Position numbers and translations under genes: made by a program | The notes under the pieces: generated by a model | The model's database searches: none | Told to the model about the DNA's origin: nothing | Seen by the model: the letters and a program-made list of their open reading frames with translations, nothing else | DNA from: Affinirhizobium straminoryzae | GTDB taxonomy: Bacteria > Pseudomonadota > Alphaproteobacteria > Rhizobiales > Rhizobiaceae | DNA: 64,000 nt | Assembly (NCBI RefSeq): GCF_007004135.1 | Contig: NZ_VJMG01000015.1 | Coordinates: forward strand, 49,093-113,092 | Direction: 5' to 3' | Part shown: positions 41,725-51,153 of the stretch, one piece after another | Layout of the letters: each line of letters begins with the position of its first letter | How positions within the stretch are numbered: the first letter of the stretch is position 1

Positions 41725-43386
41725 TCAGCGCCGTGCGAAGGCACTGACCAGTTCCGGATCCAGTTCCAGACTGTCGAGCCAACGTGGGTCGAGCTTGGGA
41801 ACAGAAGAGAACAGCAGGCGCGAATACGGATGTGTCGGCGCCTGCCGAAGCCCCGTCGCCATTTCCTCCACCTTCTCGCCGTTGTACATCACGATCACTT
41901 CGTCGCAGATTGCCTGTACGGTGGACAGGTCATGGCTGATGAACATGTAGGAGAGGCCGAGCTCCCGCTGCAGTTCCTTCAGAAGATCAAGGATCGCCGC
42001 CGCCACCACGGTGTCGAGGGCCGAGGTGATCTCGTCGCAGAGAATGAGCCGCGGCTCCGCTGCAAGCGCCCGCGCCAGGTTGACACGCTGTTTCTGGCCG
42101 CCGGAAAGTTCTGCGGCGCGCCGATGGCGGACAGTACGGGGCAGGCGCACCATGTCCAGAAGGTCGCAGACGCGGGCCTCCCGCTGCCTTCGGTTCATGC
42201 CATGATAGAAGGCGAGCGGCCGTGCGAGAATGTCTTCGATCGATTTTGCCGGGTTGAGAGCCGTATCGGCGAACTGGAAGACCATCTGCAGCTTGCGCAG
42301 TTCCTCCTTCTGGCGGCCGGCGGCGGAGCGCGCCATCTGGCGACCATCGAAGATGATGTCGCCCTTTGCCTGCGGCAGGATGCCGGCGATGACGCGCGCA
42401 AGCGTGGACTTCCCGCAACCGGATTCACCGATGACGCCGAGATTGCGCCCTTCCTCCAGCCGGAAGCTGACCGATTTCAGCGCCCGCATCAACGGCAGGC
42501 CATCCGCCTGAACCGGACCATAACCGGCGGTGATCCCGAGCACGTCGAGAAGCGGCGGCTTCCGGGCCGTCATCTCTGGTCTTGCCGGGCTGGCATAGTG
42601 TTTGGGCTCGAAGGCCGACAGCAGTTCGCGGGTGTAGGGATGCCGGGGCGCATCGAGAACCTGCTGCGTTGTACCGACCTCCAGGATCTCGCCGCCCTTC
42701 AGCACCACGATACGATCGGCAATCTGCGCCACGACGGCAAGATCGTGCGAGACATAGATCCCCGCCATGCCGCCCTTCTTCATCACCGACTTGAAGGCGC
42801 GCAGAACCTCGATCTGGGTCGTCACGTCGAGTGCTGTGGTCGGCTCATCGAAGATCACCAGCTTCGGATCTGCAATCAGCGCCATGGCCGCAGACAGACG
42901 CTGCAGCTGACCGCCGGACACCTGATGTGGATAGCGACGGCCGATCGTACCAGGATTCGGCAGGTTGAGCGCCCGGAACAGTTCCAGCGCGCGCCGCTCC
43001 GCCTCCGGCCTTGGCATGAGGTCATGAATGCGGGTGATTTCGATTACCTGATCCATGATCGTCTGTGCAGGGTTGAAAGCAGCAGCCGCACTTTGTGGAA
43101 CGTAAGACACGTCGGTGCCCCGGATGGCAGCCTTTTCGCGCTCGGACAGTTGTGTCATGTCGCGCCCGGCAAACATCACCCGTCCACCGCTGATCCGACA
43201 GCCTGTGCGGGCATACCCCATCAGGCTGAGCGCAATCGTCGTCTTGCCGGATCCGCTTTCGCCGATCAGGGCGACGATCTCACCCTCTGCGACGTCGAGG
43301 CTTACACCATGGATGATCTCGATGACACGACCGGCATCGCTGGTGGCTTCCACCTTCAGGTCACGGATTTCGACAAGGTTGGCCAT
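41725..43386 (-). CDS. Dipeptide/opine-type ABC transporter, fused DppD-DppF ATPase
   Basis: The 553-residue protein joins two complete ABC ATPase modules. The first has GESGSGKTT near residue 39, signature VSGGQLQR and LVIFDEPTTALD. The second has GESGCGKST near 320, signature LSGGQKQR and LILCDEITSALD. Each is followed by the oligopeptide-type C-terminal HPYTREL or HPYSRLL. It energises uptake by the neighbouring permeases. Start and permease stop overlap by one base (TGATG). Confidence 0.92.
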   Translation of the reverse strand: MANLVEIRDLKVEATSDAGRVIEIIHGVSLDVAEGEIVALIGESGSGKTTIALSLMGYARTGCRISGGRVMFAGRDMTQLSEREKAAIRGTDVSYVPQSAAAAFNPAQTIMDQVIEITRIHDLMPRPEAERRALELFRALNLPNPGTIGRRYPHQVSGGQLQRLSAAMALIADPKLVIFDEPTTALDVTTQIEVLRAFKSVMKKGGMAGIYVSHDLAVVAQIADRIVVLKGGEILEVGTTQQVLDAPRHPYTRELLSAFEPKHYASPARPEMTARKPPLLDVLGITAGYGPVQADGLPLMRALKSVSFRLEEGRNLGVIGESGCGKSTLARVIAGILPQAKGDIIFDGRQMARSAAGRQKEELRKLQMVFQFADTALNPAKSIEDILARPLAFYHGMNRRQREARVCDLLDMVRLPRTVRHRRAAELSGGQKQRVNLARALAAEPRLILCDEITSALDTVVAAAILDLLKELQRELGLSYMFISHDLSTVQAICDEVIVMYNGEKVEEMATGLRQAPTHPYSRLLFSSVPKLDPRWLDSLELDPELVSAFARR

Positions 43387-44228
43387 CAATTGCTCCGGTC
43401 CCGGATTTTCTGCGGAAGATTGTCGATGAGAAGGTTCACGCCGATCGTCAGGCTGGCGATCGCGACACTCGGAAAGATCACCGCCGGCGCACCGAAGGGC
43501 AGACCGCCGATGTTCTCCCGCACCAGGGCACCCCAGTCGGCATCGGGTGGCTGAACGCCGAGTCCGAGAAAGGACAGGCCCGAGAGCAGCAGAACGGTAA
43601 AGACAAAGCGCAGTCCGAGATCGGCCAGCACCGGCCCGATGATGTTGGGCAACACTTCCGAACGGATCAGGAAGAAGGTGCCCTCCCCCCTGGCCCGCGC
43701 CACAGTGACGAAATCCATCGTATTGATGTTGACCGCCAGCGCGCGGGCAAACCGGAAGGCGCCCGGCGTGTAGATCACCCCAAGCGTCAGGATCAGCACC
43801 GGAATGGAGGAACCGACACCGGCGACGACGACAAGGCCGAACAATTTGCTGGGAATGGAGTTCAGCGCATCGAGCAGGCGGCTGAGAATCGTATCCAGCC
43901 AGCCGCCGACCACCGCCGCCGTCATGCCGAGCGTCACGCCGAGCGAGCAGGACAGCGTCACGGCGACCAGCGAAATGCCGACCGTATAGCGCGCCCCCAT
44001 CAGGATGCGCGAAAGGATGTCGCGGCCGAGATAATCCGTCCCCAGCCAGAACTTGTCGCTGATCGGGCCGAAATAATCGAAATCCACGATCTCGCCAATG
44101 GGATACGGCGTGATCCACGGCGCTGTGATGGCGACCATGGCCCAGACGACGACGATGAGAAAACCGAGAAGACCAACGAGGTTGAGGCTGTAGCCTGCGG
44201 CGTGAATGTGGGTGGCGGAGCGCGTCAT
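43386..44228 (-). CDS. Dipeptide-type ABC transporter permease, DppC-like
   Basis: The 280-residue permease has an N-terminal helix, the GTDYLGRDILSRILMGAR motif of DppC proteins, and the EAA loop region VARARGEGTFFLIRSEVLPNI. Five to six helices are evident. It partners with the DppB-like gene two bases upstream. Confidence 0.9.
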   Translation of the reverse strand: MTRSATHIHAAGYSLNLVGLLGFLIVVVWAMVAITAPWITPYPIGEIVDFDYFGPISDKFWLGTDYLGRDILSRILMGARYTVGISLVAVTLSCSLGVTLGMTAAVVGGWLDTILSRLLDALNSIPSKLFGLVVVAGVGSSIPVLILTLGVIYTPGAFRFARALAVNINTMDFVTVARARGEGTFFLIRSEVLPNIIGPVLADLGLRFVFTVLLLSGLSFLGLGVQPPDADWGALVRENIGGLPFGAPAVIFPSVAIASLTIGVNLLIDNLPQKIRDRSN

Positions 44229-44229
44229 G

Positions 44230-45180
44230 TCACTTCAGCCTCGGATTGGAAACAATGGCGATGATATCGGCCGTCGTGATGAGCAGCAGATAGACCATGC
44301 AGAACAGCATCGCGCAGGTCTGGATCAGCGGCAGATCGCGCGTGGAAACGGCATCGACCATGAGCTTTGCAACGCCCGGATAGTTGAAGATCGTCTCGAC
44401 GATGATGACACCGCCCAGCAGATAGGAAAGAGACAGCGCGACGGCGTTGACGATGGGACCGAGCGCATTGGGCAGCGCGTGCCGCAGCACGAGCCGAGCG
44501 CGCGAGGCACCCTTCAGGAGCGCCATCTCCACATAGGGGGTGTTGAGCGTCTCGATCACGGCTGCCCGCGTCATGCGGATCATCTGCGCCGAAATCACGA
44601 AGGAGAGCGTGATGACCGGCATGGCATAGACGCGCAACATCTGGCCGAAGGAATGAATCTCGTTGGCAAACGAGAGTGCCGGCAGCCATTTCAGGTAGAC
44701 GGCAAAGACCAGCACCGCCGATGTCGCCACCATGAATTCCGGCACTGAAACGACGCCGATCGACAGAACCGTTACCGCCCGGTCGAACCAGGAGCCGCGC
44801 CACATCGCGGCGCTGATGCCCAGCGACAGAGCGATCGGCACCGAGAAGACGGTGGTGATGCCGGCAAGCTTCAGCGAGTTGAGAAGGCGCGGGCCGATCA
44901 GATCCGCGACGGGCATGTTGTTGGCATAGGATATGCCGAAATTGCCGGTGAGAATGCCGGCAAGCCACCGGAAGAAGCGCCAGATCGCCGGATCGTCCAG
45001 ATGCATGGCGGCCCGCAGGCCGGCAACCGCTTCCGGCGTCGCAGCCTGGCCCAGCAGGATTTCCACCACGTCACCCGGCAGCAGAACCGTTGCGGCAAAA
45101 ACCGTGAAGGACACGATGACCAGCGTGATCACCGCGATCACCAGACGCGCCAGCACGAGATGAAGGACATGTTTGTTCAT
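44230..45180 (-). CDS. Dipeptide-type ABC transporter permease, DppB-like
   Basis: The 316-residue permease has the FTVFAATVLLPGDVVEILLG start region, the segment FGISYANNMPVADLIGPRL, and the EAA motif MALLKGASRARLVLRHALPN. It forms the channel with the DppC-like protein. The next gene starts two bases after its stop. The binding-protein gene lies upstream across a stem-loop. Confidence 0.9.
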   Translation of the reverse strand: MNKHVLHLVLARLVIAVITLVIVSFTVFAATVLLPGDVVEILLGQAATPEAVAGLRAAMHLDDPAIWRFFRWLAGILTGNFGISYANNMPVADLIGPRLLNSLKLAGITTVFSVPIALSLGISAAMWRGSWFDRAVTVLSIGVVSVPEFMVATSAVLVFAVYLKWLPALSFANEIHSFGQMLRVYAMPVITLSFVISAQMIRMTRAAVIETLNTPYVEMALLKGASRARLVLRHALPNALGPIVNAVALSLSYLLGGVIIVETIFNYPGVAKLMVDAVSTRDLPLIQTCAMLFCMVYLLLITTADIIAIVSNPRLK

Positions 45181-45228
45181 CGACGATCCCGATCCATGGC
45201 GTCGTTGTCGAAGGGTATGCGCCGGACA

Positions 45229-45254
45229 TCCGGGAGAGACCAGGCTCTCCCGGA
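45229..45254 (-). terminator. Stem-loop after the peptide-binding-protein gene
   Basis: TCCGGGAGAG and CTCTCCCGGA form a perfect 10-bp stem with a six-base loop, 20 bases past the stop. As in the sugar operon, it likely stabilises the binding-protein message or attenuates the permease genes. Confidence 0.6.
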
Positions 45255-45273
45255 CCGGCCCGCCAAGGGTACG

Positions 45274-46884
45274 TCAGGCTTCCAGCCAGACATATTCGGC
45301 AAAGGCATAGCCCATCATGCCGCCAAGCGGATTGGCTTCAAGCCCCTTGAGCTTGGCGGAAACGGCGTCGACATTGGTCAGGTAGGCGGGGATCACGGTG
45401 CCGGCCTGATCGGCGATCATCACCTGCATCTCGTCATAGATCTCCTTGCGCTTGGCAAGATCCAGAAGACCGCGCGCCTCCAGCAGCATCTTGTCGAATT
45501 TTTCCGACTTGAACTGGCTTTCGTTCCACGGCGCATCGGACGCGTAGAGCAGCGAGAACAGGATGTCCGGCGTCGGACGCGGATTGATGTTACCGAAGTG
45601 CATCGGCGCCTTCAGCCAGTAGTTTGACCAGTAGCCGTCGGAGGGCACGCGCTGAACATCGAACTTCATGCCGATCGCGGCACCGGCCTGCTGCAGGATC
45701 GTCGCCATGTCGACGGAGGAATTTGCGGCATCGGAGGCCACGACTGGAATGCTCTGGCCGATGAGGCCGGCCTTCGCGAACAGCGCCTTGGCCTTTTCGG
45801 GATCGAAGGCCTTCGGCTTGAGGTTCTTGTTGTGGTAGATGCTGGCCGGAGACACCGGCTGGTCATTGGCGATTTCAGCAAGGCCCCTGAGCGCGGACTT
45901 CTGGATCACCTCACGATTGATGAGATGCTTGACCCCCTCGATGAAGCCGGCCTTGTCGCCCGGCGACATGTCGAGGCGCATGTTGAGATTGGTATAGTTG
46001 CCGGCCGTCGTCTTGAACTGAACGACACCCGGCTGGCTGTCGATGAGACGCATCGAGCGCGGGTTGATCGCCGCGGCAAGCTGGATATCGCCGGAGAGGA
46101 GTGCGTTGACGCGGGCGGAGTCGTCGGGAATGCCGAAGAACTCGAAGCTGTCGAGATGAGCGCCGCCGGCCTTGAAATAGTTCGGATTGCGCTTGCCGAT
46201 CGACCGCACGCCGGGCTCGAAGTTTTCGCAGATGAAGGCGCCGGTGCCGTTGGCCTTGGAGAAATCGGTCGTTCCGTCGGCGATGATCATGAAGTGATGC
46301 ATGGCCAGAATCGTCGGCAGGTCGGCATTGGGGCTTGCCAGCGTGATCTGCACCGTCAGATCATCGATCGCCTTGATCTCCGTCATCTGCTTTGCAATCG
46401 AATTGACCTTGGAGCCCGTTGCCTTGTCCAGGTGCCGGTTCATCGAATAGACGACGTCGGCGGCGCTGAGCGTCTTGCCGCTGTGGAAGGTCACGCCCTT
46501 GCGCAGCTTCACGGTCCATACCTTGGCATCCCGGGTATCGATGCTTTCAGCAAGTTCCATCTGAGGAACGCCGGTCTTGTCCAGGAAGGTCAGGCGATTG
46601 TAGAAGGCGCAGCAACGGACGTAGTCCGTCGATAGCGAGGCCTTGGCCGGATCGAGCGTATCGGCAGTGGACGACGACCAGCCCGCAGCCTTGAGCGACC
46701 CGCCCTTCACGGGCGTTGCCGCGACCGCAGAGGTCGCACGGCCAAGGATCATGCCGCCTGCGGAGGCGGCAATGCCACCGGCCAGCAGCAATTGCAGGAG
46801 TTCGCGGCGTGTCGCGCCGCGGCGAATGGCATTTTCGACCATGGCATCGTCTGCAACGGTCCAGTTCGTTACCTTGTCAGTCAT
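45274..46884 (-). CDS. Dipeptide/opine-type ABC substrate-binding protein, Tat-like signal
   Basis: The 536-residue protein is a family 5 solute-binding protein: LRKGVTFHSGKTLSAADVVYS, FEPGVRSIGKRNPNYFKAGGA and a late AYLTNVDAVSAKLKG. A long N-terminal region carries RRELLQLLLAGGIAASAGG after ATRR, a twin-arginine-type signal. It delivers peptides, opines or amine derivatives to the DppBC permease. It is preceded by a HAD gene 72 bases upstream. Confidence 0.88.
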   Translation of the reverse strand: MTDKVTNWTVADDAMVENAIRRGATRRELLQLLLAGGIAASAGGMILGRATSAVAATPVKGGSLKAAGWSSSTADTLDPAKASLSTDYVRCCAFYNRLTFLDKTGVPQMELAESIDTRDAKVWTVKLRKGVTFHSGKTLSAADVVYSMNRHLDKATGSKVNSIAKQMTEIKAIDDLTVQITLASPNADLPTILAMHHFMIIADGTTDFSKANGTGAFICENFEPGVRSIGKRNPNYFKAGGAHLDSFEFFGIPDDSARVNALLSGDIQLAAAINPRSMRLIDSQPGVVQFKTTAGNYTNLNMRLDMSPGDKAGFIEGVKHLINREVIQKSALRGLAEIANDQPVSPASIYHNKNLKPKAFDPEKAKALFAKAGLIGQSIPVVASDAANSSVDMATILQQAGAAIGMKFDVQRVPSDGYWSNYWLKAPMHFGNINPRPTPDILFSLLYASDAPWNESQFKSEKFDKMLLEARGLLDLAKRKEIYDEMQVMIADQAGTVIPAYLTNVDAVSAKLKGLEANPLGGMMGYAFAEYVWLEA

Positions 46885-46956
46885 ATCGCATTTCCCCTTT
46901 TTTGTTTGATGTGCGATGCCTTGCCTGCGGTGCCGCCGGCTCTTCCCGTCATGGTG

Positions 46957-47670
46957 TCAGTGGCTGCCTTTCTCCACCGCATCGGCGAGAGCCGCGAGCG
47001 AGGTGAAATGATAATCGGGCACCGTAACGCGCTCCGGCGCGATGGTGCCGCCATAGCCGTTCTGAGCGTGCCGACGTTCGATCCAGCAATTGGTCATGCC
47101 GAGTGTCCGGGAGATCCCGATATCGTGGTACTGGCTCTGCGCCACGTGCAGGATATCTTCCTTGGCGGCACCCTCGGTCGCCACGAAGGCAAAGACCTGT
47201 TCGAAAAAGGCGGGATCCGGTTTCTCGGTGCCCGTGTCGTCGGTCGTGAAGCTGCGATAGAAGGGGTTACCGAGCTCCTCGGAAAAATGCTCGAAGGCCC
47301 ATCGCCGCGCATTGGTCATGGCAACCAGACGGTAGCGTTTCGCCAACCGCGCCAATGCATCCGCGCTGTCCGGAAAACCTTTCCAGGTCCTGGCGGACTC
47401 GCGCAACCGCTCGCCGCAGGCCGTCACCACCGGCAGGCCGAGCTTTGGCGCAATCGCCAGATAGACGCGCACGAGATCGTCGGGAAACCGACCGGCGACG
47501 GCAGCGTAGCGCTCCGCACGGTAAAGCGTCAGGGCCTCCTCCCCGTCAACCGTCACGCCTGCCTCGGCGGCGATGGCCGCGAGGCAATCCTTGATACCGC
47601 CTTCAAAATCGATCAGCGTTCCCACGACATCAAAGGTCAGGTACGTGAAGGCAGACAGCGATTTGGCCAC
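46957..47670 (-). CDS. HAD-family hydrolase, haloacid-dehalogenase type II-like
   Basis: The 237-residue protein has motif I TFDVVGTLID near residue 13, so the second Asp of phosphatases is missing, as in L-2-haloacid dehalogenases. It also has MTNARRW (motif II) and EKPDPAFF with HVAQSQYHDI (motifs III/IV). It could be a dehalogenase-like hydrolase acting on a small organic acid. A second protein of this type is encoded at 50469-51137. It precedes the binding-protein gene on the same strand. Confidence 0.82.
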   Translation of the reverse strand: MAKSLSAFTYLTFDVVGTLIDFEGGIKDCLAAIAAEAGVTVDGEEALTLYRAERYAAVAGRFPDDLVRVYLAIAPKLGLPVVTACGERLRESARTWKGFPDSADALARLAKRYRLVAMTNARRWAFEHFSEELGNPFYRSFTTDDTGTEKPDPAFFEQVFAFVATEGAAKEDILHVAQSQYHDIGISRTLGMTNCWIERRHAQNGYGGTIAPERVTVPDYHFTSLAALADAVEKGSH

Positions 47671-47704
47671 GTCACTTTCCTCGTGTGATCGTGCCGGACA
47701 GTCC

Positions 47705-47863
47705 CGGCAGAATAAAATTTCGCAGCCCCTCGGGATCGCTGCGTCTGGTTCCCCGGCGGTTCCCCCTGTTTTTCGGGGTTCTCGCCTTTTCTTGCCTGTC
47801 AGTCTGGCACTGCTGCGGCACGGTATGCGCTGAATGGGTCCGGTACCGCGGCAGAAAATTTCG
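47705..47863. repeat. Direct repeat of about 15 bases, two copies
   Basis: CGGCAGAATAAAATTTCG (47705-47722) and CGGCAGAAAATTTCG (47849-47863) are the same sequence except for a TA insertion. They lie in the 250-base gap upstream of the HAD/transporter operon and may be regulator sites. Confidence 0.4.
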
Positions 47864-47868
47864 AATCG

Positions 47869-47899
47869 GGGCGCTTCGCAGTATTTCGGCCAAGCGCCC
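47869..47899 (-). terminator. Stem-loop after the class III aminotransferase gene
   Basis: GGGCGCTT and AAGCGCCC form a perfect 8-bp stem with a 15-base loop, 21 bases past the stop. On the minus strand a short ATTTT follows about ten bases on. This is a plausible terminator. Confidence 0.55.
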
Positions 47900-47920
47900 G
47901 TGCCTGCGCGCTGTCAGCCC

Positions 47921-49294
47921 TCAGGCCATGGCCGCGCGGACATCCGGGTCCTCGAGCGTCTGATCGAGGGTTTTTGCGGTCCGCTCGATGATGGCATCGA
48001 TCTCGGCATCGGTGCAGCAAAGCGGCGGGGCATAACCGAGCGCACCATTGGCAAAGGCGCGGATGACGAGGCCATTGGACCAGGCCCGGTCAAAGATGCG
48101 CCGGGATGGTTCGGCGGCAGGCGGAAGCGGCGTCTTCCTTGCCTTGTCCGTCACCAGTTCGATCGCGGCCAGCATGCCGCGGCCACGGACATCCCCGACG
48201 AGGGGATGATCCGCAAGGCTCTGCAGGCCGGCCATCAGCCGCGCGCCGGCCCGAACGCCATTCTCGAGCAGCCCGCCTTCGTAGAGCTTCAGTACCGCAA
48301 GCCCGACGGCAGCGCTGACCGGATGGGCGGAATAGGTATAGCCATGGCCGACGGCGGCGGCTCCTGCCCCGTCGGCAATCGTGTTGTAGACCGTCTCGGA
48401 AAGGAACACGGCGCCCATTGGCACATAGCCTGATGTGAGCCCCTTGGCGACCGTCATCATGTCCGGCACGATGTCATCGTGAGAGCAGGCAAAGAGCGGA
48501 CCCGTGCGACCGAATCCGGTAATGACTTCGTCGGCGATGAACAGGATGTCGAGCTCGCGGCAAAGTTCGCGCATCGCCTTCATCCAGCCGGTGGGCGGCA
48601 CGATGACGCCACCGGACCCTTGAATGGGCTCGGCATAGAAGGCTGCCACGCGGTCCGGCCCGATCTCCGCCACCTTCTCGCGCAGCGCCGCCTTGGAGGC
48701 TTCTATGATGGCCTTCGGATCGGTGCCGACAGGGTTGCGATAGGGGTAATGCGAGGGGATCTTGTGCTGCCAGTCGAGCGGCACCCCGAAGCCGCCATGG
48801 AAATTCGGCAGCGCGGTCAGCCCCGCCCCCACCGTCGAAGACCCGTGATAGCCCTGCATCAGCGAGATGAACTGATCTTTCTGAGGCCGTCCTTGCGCGT
48901 GGTAATAATAGCGGACGAAGCGCACGGTGCTGTCGACGGCATCGGAGCCGCCCAGCGTGAAATAGACGTGGTTGAGATCGCCGGGCGTGCGCTCGGCAAG
49001 CTCTGCCGCAAAGCGGATCGCCGCTTCGCTGCCGAGGCTGAAGTAGCCGGTTGCGTAAGGCAGTTCGCGCATCTGCTTCGCGGCCGCCTCGACAATGCTC
49101 TCGTGGCCATAGCCGGCATTGACGCACCAGAGACCGGCAAAGCCGTCAATCATCTGATGGCCCTGCGCATCGGTCACGGTCGCCCCCTTGGCGGAGGCAA
49201 GGACACGCACGCCTGACGCTTCATGTCCGCGATAGGAGGCAACCGGATGGACGAGGTGGGCACGATCGAGTTCGATCAGGGAATTGCTGAACAT
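47921..49294 (-). CDS. Class III omega-amino-acid:pyruvate-type aminotransferase
   Basis: The 457-residue enzyme has the PLP-binding pieces GGSDAVDSTVR, YHGSSTVGAG, ADEVITGFGRTG and the Lys in VAKGLTSGYVPMG near residue 280. The family includes putrescine, taurine and beta-alanine aminotransferases, which convert a terminal amine to an aldehyde or semialdehyde. GabD-type dehydrogenases nearby could take the product. The start at 49294 follows GAAGGA. The acetyltransferase gene ends 11 bases upstream. Confidence 0.9.
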   Translation of the reverse strand: MFSNSLIELDRAHLVHPVASYRGHEASGVRVLASAKGATVTDAQGHQMIDGFAGLWCVNAGYGHESIVEAAAKQMRELPYATGYFSLGSEAAIRFAAELAERTPGDLNHVYFTLGGSDAVDSTVRFVRYYYHAQGRPQKDQFISLMQGYHGSSTVGAGLTALPNFHGGFGVPLDWQHKIPSHYPYRNPVGTDPKAIIEASKAALREKVAEIGPDRVAAFYAEPIQGSGGVIVPPTGWMKAMRELCRELDILFIADEVITGFGRTGPLFACSHDDIVPDMMTVAKGLTSGYVPMGAVFLSETVYNTIADGAGAAAVGHGYTYSAHPVSAAVGLAVLKLYEGGLLENGVRAGARLMAGLQSLADHPLVGDVRGRGMLAAIELVTDKARKTPLPPAAEPSRRIFDRAWSNGLVIRAFANGALGYAPPLCCTDAEIDAIIERTAKTLDQTLEDPDVRAAMA

Positions 49295-49305
49295 GCGAGG
49301 ATCCT

Positions 49306-50172
49306 TCAGCCGAGCGCCTGGCTGGCGAGTGCGAAACGATGAATGCGGGGAGCGCAAGAGGCGGCGGCGACCGAGCCCGGACGGTGCATGGCAATGCCGC
49401 CGCCAACCGGCATCAGCCCATGGGCGACGAGCCAGGGCGCAAGGTCCGTGTGTCCGTCGAGATCGACGCGCAGGAAGGTGCCAAGCGGGCGGCCGGCCAT
49501 GATGAAGGCGAGAAGTGAGCGCGCCTGCGCAGCCGTTTCCGCCACGACGGGACCGATCACCTCGCCGCGTCCGAAGTCACGGATGGCCCCATAGCCCCGG
49601 ACGACACCGGCATCTTTCAGCACAGCGAACCGCCCTTGCGCGAAAAGATAGCTGATGAGGTCCCTGCGATCAGCGGCGATGGCGCCGCGATCCAGGACCT
49701 CGATTTGGGAACGATCTGCGCCAACGGCCCATCCGACATCTGCGGATGGGGCCGGCAGGGCGGCGAGCAGCCCCTGGTGCTGGAAGATCTCACCCGTCTC
49801 GACAAAGCCGAGCTTGCGGTAGAGCGGAAGGCCGTCCTCGGTGGCAACAAGCCGGCACGTCCGATCACCCGCCAGTTCGAGCGCCTTCATCATCAGCAGC
49901 CGGCCAATGCCGCGCCCGCGCAGGGATTCATCGACGATGACCATGTTGATGGTGGCCATGTCCACCCCGTAGGGCGTCATGAAGGTGGTGGCGACCACGC
50001 GCTGCCCATCCATCACCACGAGGCCCTCGCTCAGCCTCAGCAGCATCTGCCAGTCTTCGAGACGGTGCGGCCACCCGGCCTGCCTGGACAGCGTCAAGGC
50101 GCCCTCCAGATGCTCCGGCTGCATGGCCTGAAGATCGATCACCGCATTGTCCACATCAGTCTCCCTTGTCAT
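49306..50172 (-). CDS. Two-part GNAT acetyltransferase (paralogue of 58028-58918)
   Basis: The 288-residue protein has an N-terminal GNAT domain (WPHRLEDWQMLLRLSEG, then the acetyl-CoA loop ESLRGRGIGRLLM and LYRKLGFVETG). A C-terminal half of about 130 residues follows, with GRGEVIGPVVAETAAQA. The same order is seen in a second gene of this region. It may acetylate the amine substrate before oxidation. It is transcribed with the aminotransferase and is divergent from a HAD gene. Confidence 0.82.
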   Translation of the reverse strand: MTRETDVDNAVIDLQAMQPEHLEGALTLSRQAGWPHRLEDWQMLLRLSEGLVVMDGQRVVATTFMTPYGVDMATINMVIVDESLRGRGIGRLLMMKALELAGDRTCRLVATEDGLPLYRKLGFVETGEIFQHQGLLAALPAPSADVGWAVGADRSQIEVLDRGAIAADRRDLISYLFAQGRFAVLKDAGVVRGYGAIRDFGRGEVIGPVVAETAAQARSLLAFIMAGRPLGTFLRVDLDGHTDLAPWLVAHGLMPVGGGIAMHRPGSVAAASCAPRIHRFALASQALG

Positions 50173-50298
50173 TGCAGCAAGGGTAGAGCGGGCGTGAAAG
50201 AAGAACCTCCCAAGCTGGGGGCCAGCACGGCATCTTCAGCCGTCGGCAGAAGTCTTCGCCGCATCTTATGCCGCCACCCGGCAACACCGCTGCTGCAG

Positions 50299-50316
50299 CG
50301 GCAGGAAATTCTGCCG
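50299..50316. promoter_or_regulatory. Dyad in the divergent GNAT/HAD promoter region
   Basis: CGGCAG-GAAATT-CTGCCG has perfect 6-bp arms in the 296-base region between the divergent genes. A second palindrome, GTGCG-TC-CGCAC, lies at 50408-50419 just before the HAD gene. Either may bind the regulator of this catabolic region. No gene is seen in the gap. Confidence 0.4.
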
Positions 50317-50468
50317 ATGCCGACCATTTGCGGTAACAGCGCACGCAACTCTCTGCTTTGCCGCAGCCGGGATACGGAACAATCTGCTTCTTGTCCTGCC
50401 GAATGCGGTGCGTCCGCACGGTGGAGGTTGCCTATGATGGTTGCCAGCAGAACCTCAAGGGGAAACCA

Positions 50469-51137
50469 ATGCCCACATTCCGTCCGAAATACGTCACCTT
50501 CGACTGCCACGGCACGCTCATTCACTACCAGATGGCGGAAGCAGCCATGGACCTTTACGGCGAGCGCCTTGGCAAGGAGGCGATGGATGCGTTCATCCGG
50601 AATTTCTCCGCCTATCGTCTGGATGAAATCATGGGGGACTGGAAGCCCTACGCGGACGTGGTTCACAATGCGCTGGAGCGCACCTGCAAGCGCAACAATG
50701 TGCCTTTCAAGCCGGAAGACGCCGAGATGGTCTATCAGCGCGTACCGACCTGGGGGCCGCATGCGGATGTGCCGGCAGGCCTTGCCAAGGTGGCAAGCGA
50801 GATACCGCTTGTCATTCTCTCCAATGCGATGAACGCGCAGATCATGTCGAATGTCGCCCAGCTCGGGGCGCCCTTCCATGCCGTCTACACGGCAGAACAG
50901 GCGCAGGCCTACAAACCGCGCTTCAAGGCCTTCGAATACATGTTCGACATGCTGGGCTGCGGGCCTGAGGACATCGTCCACTGCTCGTCCTCCTTCCGCT
51001 ATGACCTGATGTCGGCACATGACCTCGGCATCCGGAACAAGGTCTGGGTCAACCGGGGCCACGAGCCGGCCAATCCCTATTACGGATATGTGGAGATCCC
51101 CAACATCTCCGCCCTGCCCGGCGTGTTCGGCCTCTGA
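50469..51137 (+). CDS. HAD-family hydrolase, haloacid-dehalogenase type II-like
   Basis: The 222-residue protein has motif I TFDCHGTLIHYQ near residue 10, motif II ILSNAMNA, the Lys in QAYKPRFKAF, and the Ser/Tyr region CSSSFRYDLMSAHDLG. The DxHGT form lacks the second Asp of phosphatases, as in haloacid dehalogenases. The start follows AAGGGGA. The oxidase gene begins 16 bases after its stop, so both form one transcript. Confidence 0.84.
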   Translation: MPTFRPKYVTFDCHGTLIHYQMAEAAMDLYGERLGKEAMDAFIRNFSAYRLDEIMGDWKPYADVVHNALERTCKRNNVPFKPEDAEMVYQRVPTWGPHADVPAGLAKVASEIPLVILSNAMNAQIMSNVAQLGAPFHAVYTAEQAQAYKPRFKAFEYMFDMLGCGPEDIVHCSSSFRYDLMSAHDLGIRNKVWVNRGHEPANPYYGYVEIPNISALPGVFGL

Positions 51138-51153
51138 GGGAAAGCCTGATCCG

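Noticed and set aside
41140..43554. An 804-codon open frame on the plus strand opposite the DppDF ATPase gene
   Set aside because: It lies antisense to a gene with complete ABC motifs, has no protein family features and no ribosome site. High-GC coding DNA often leaves such frames open.
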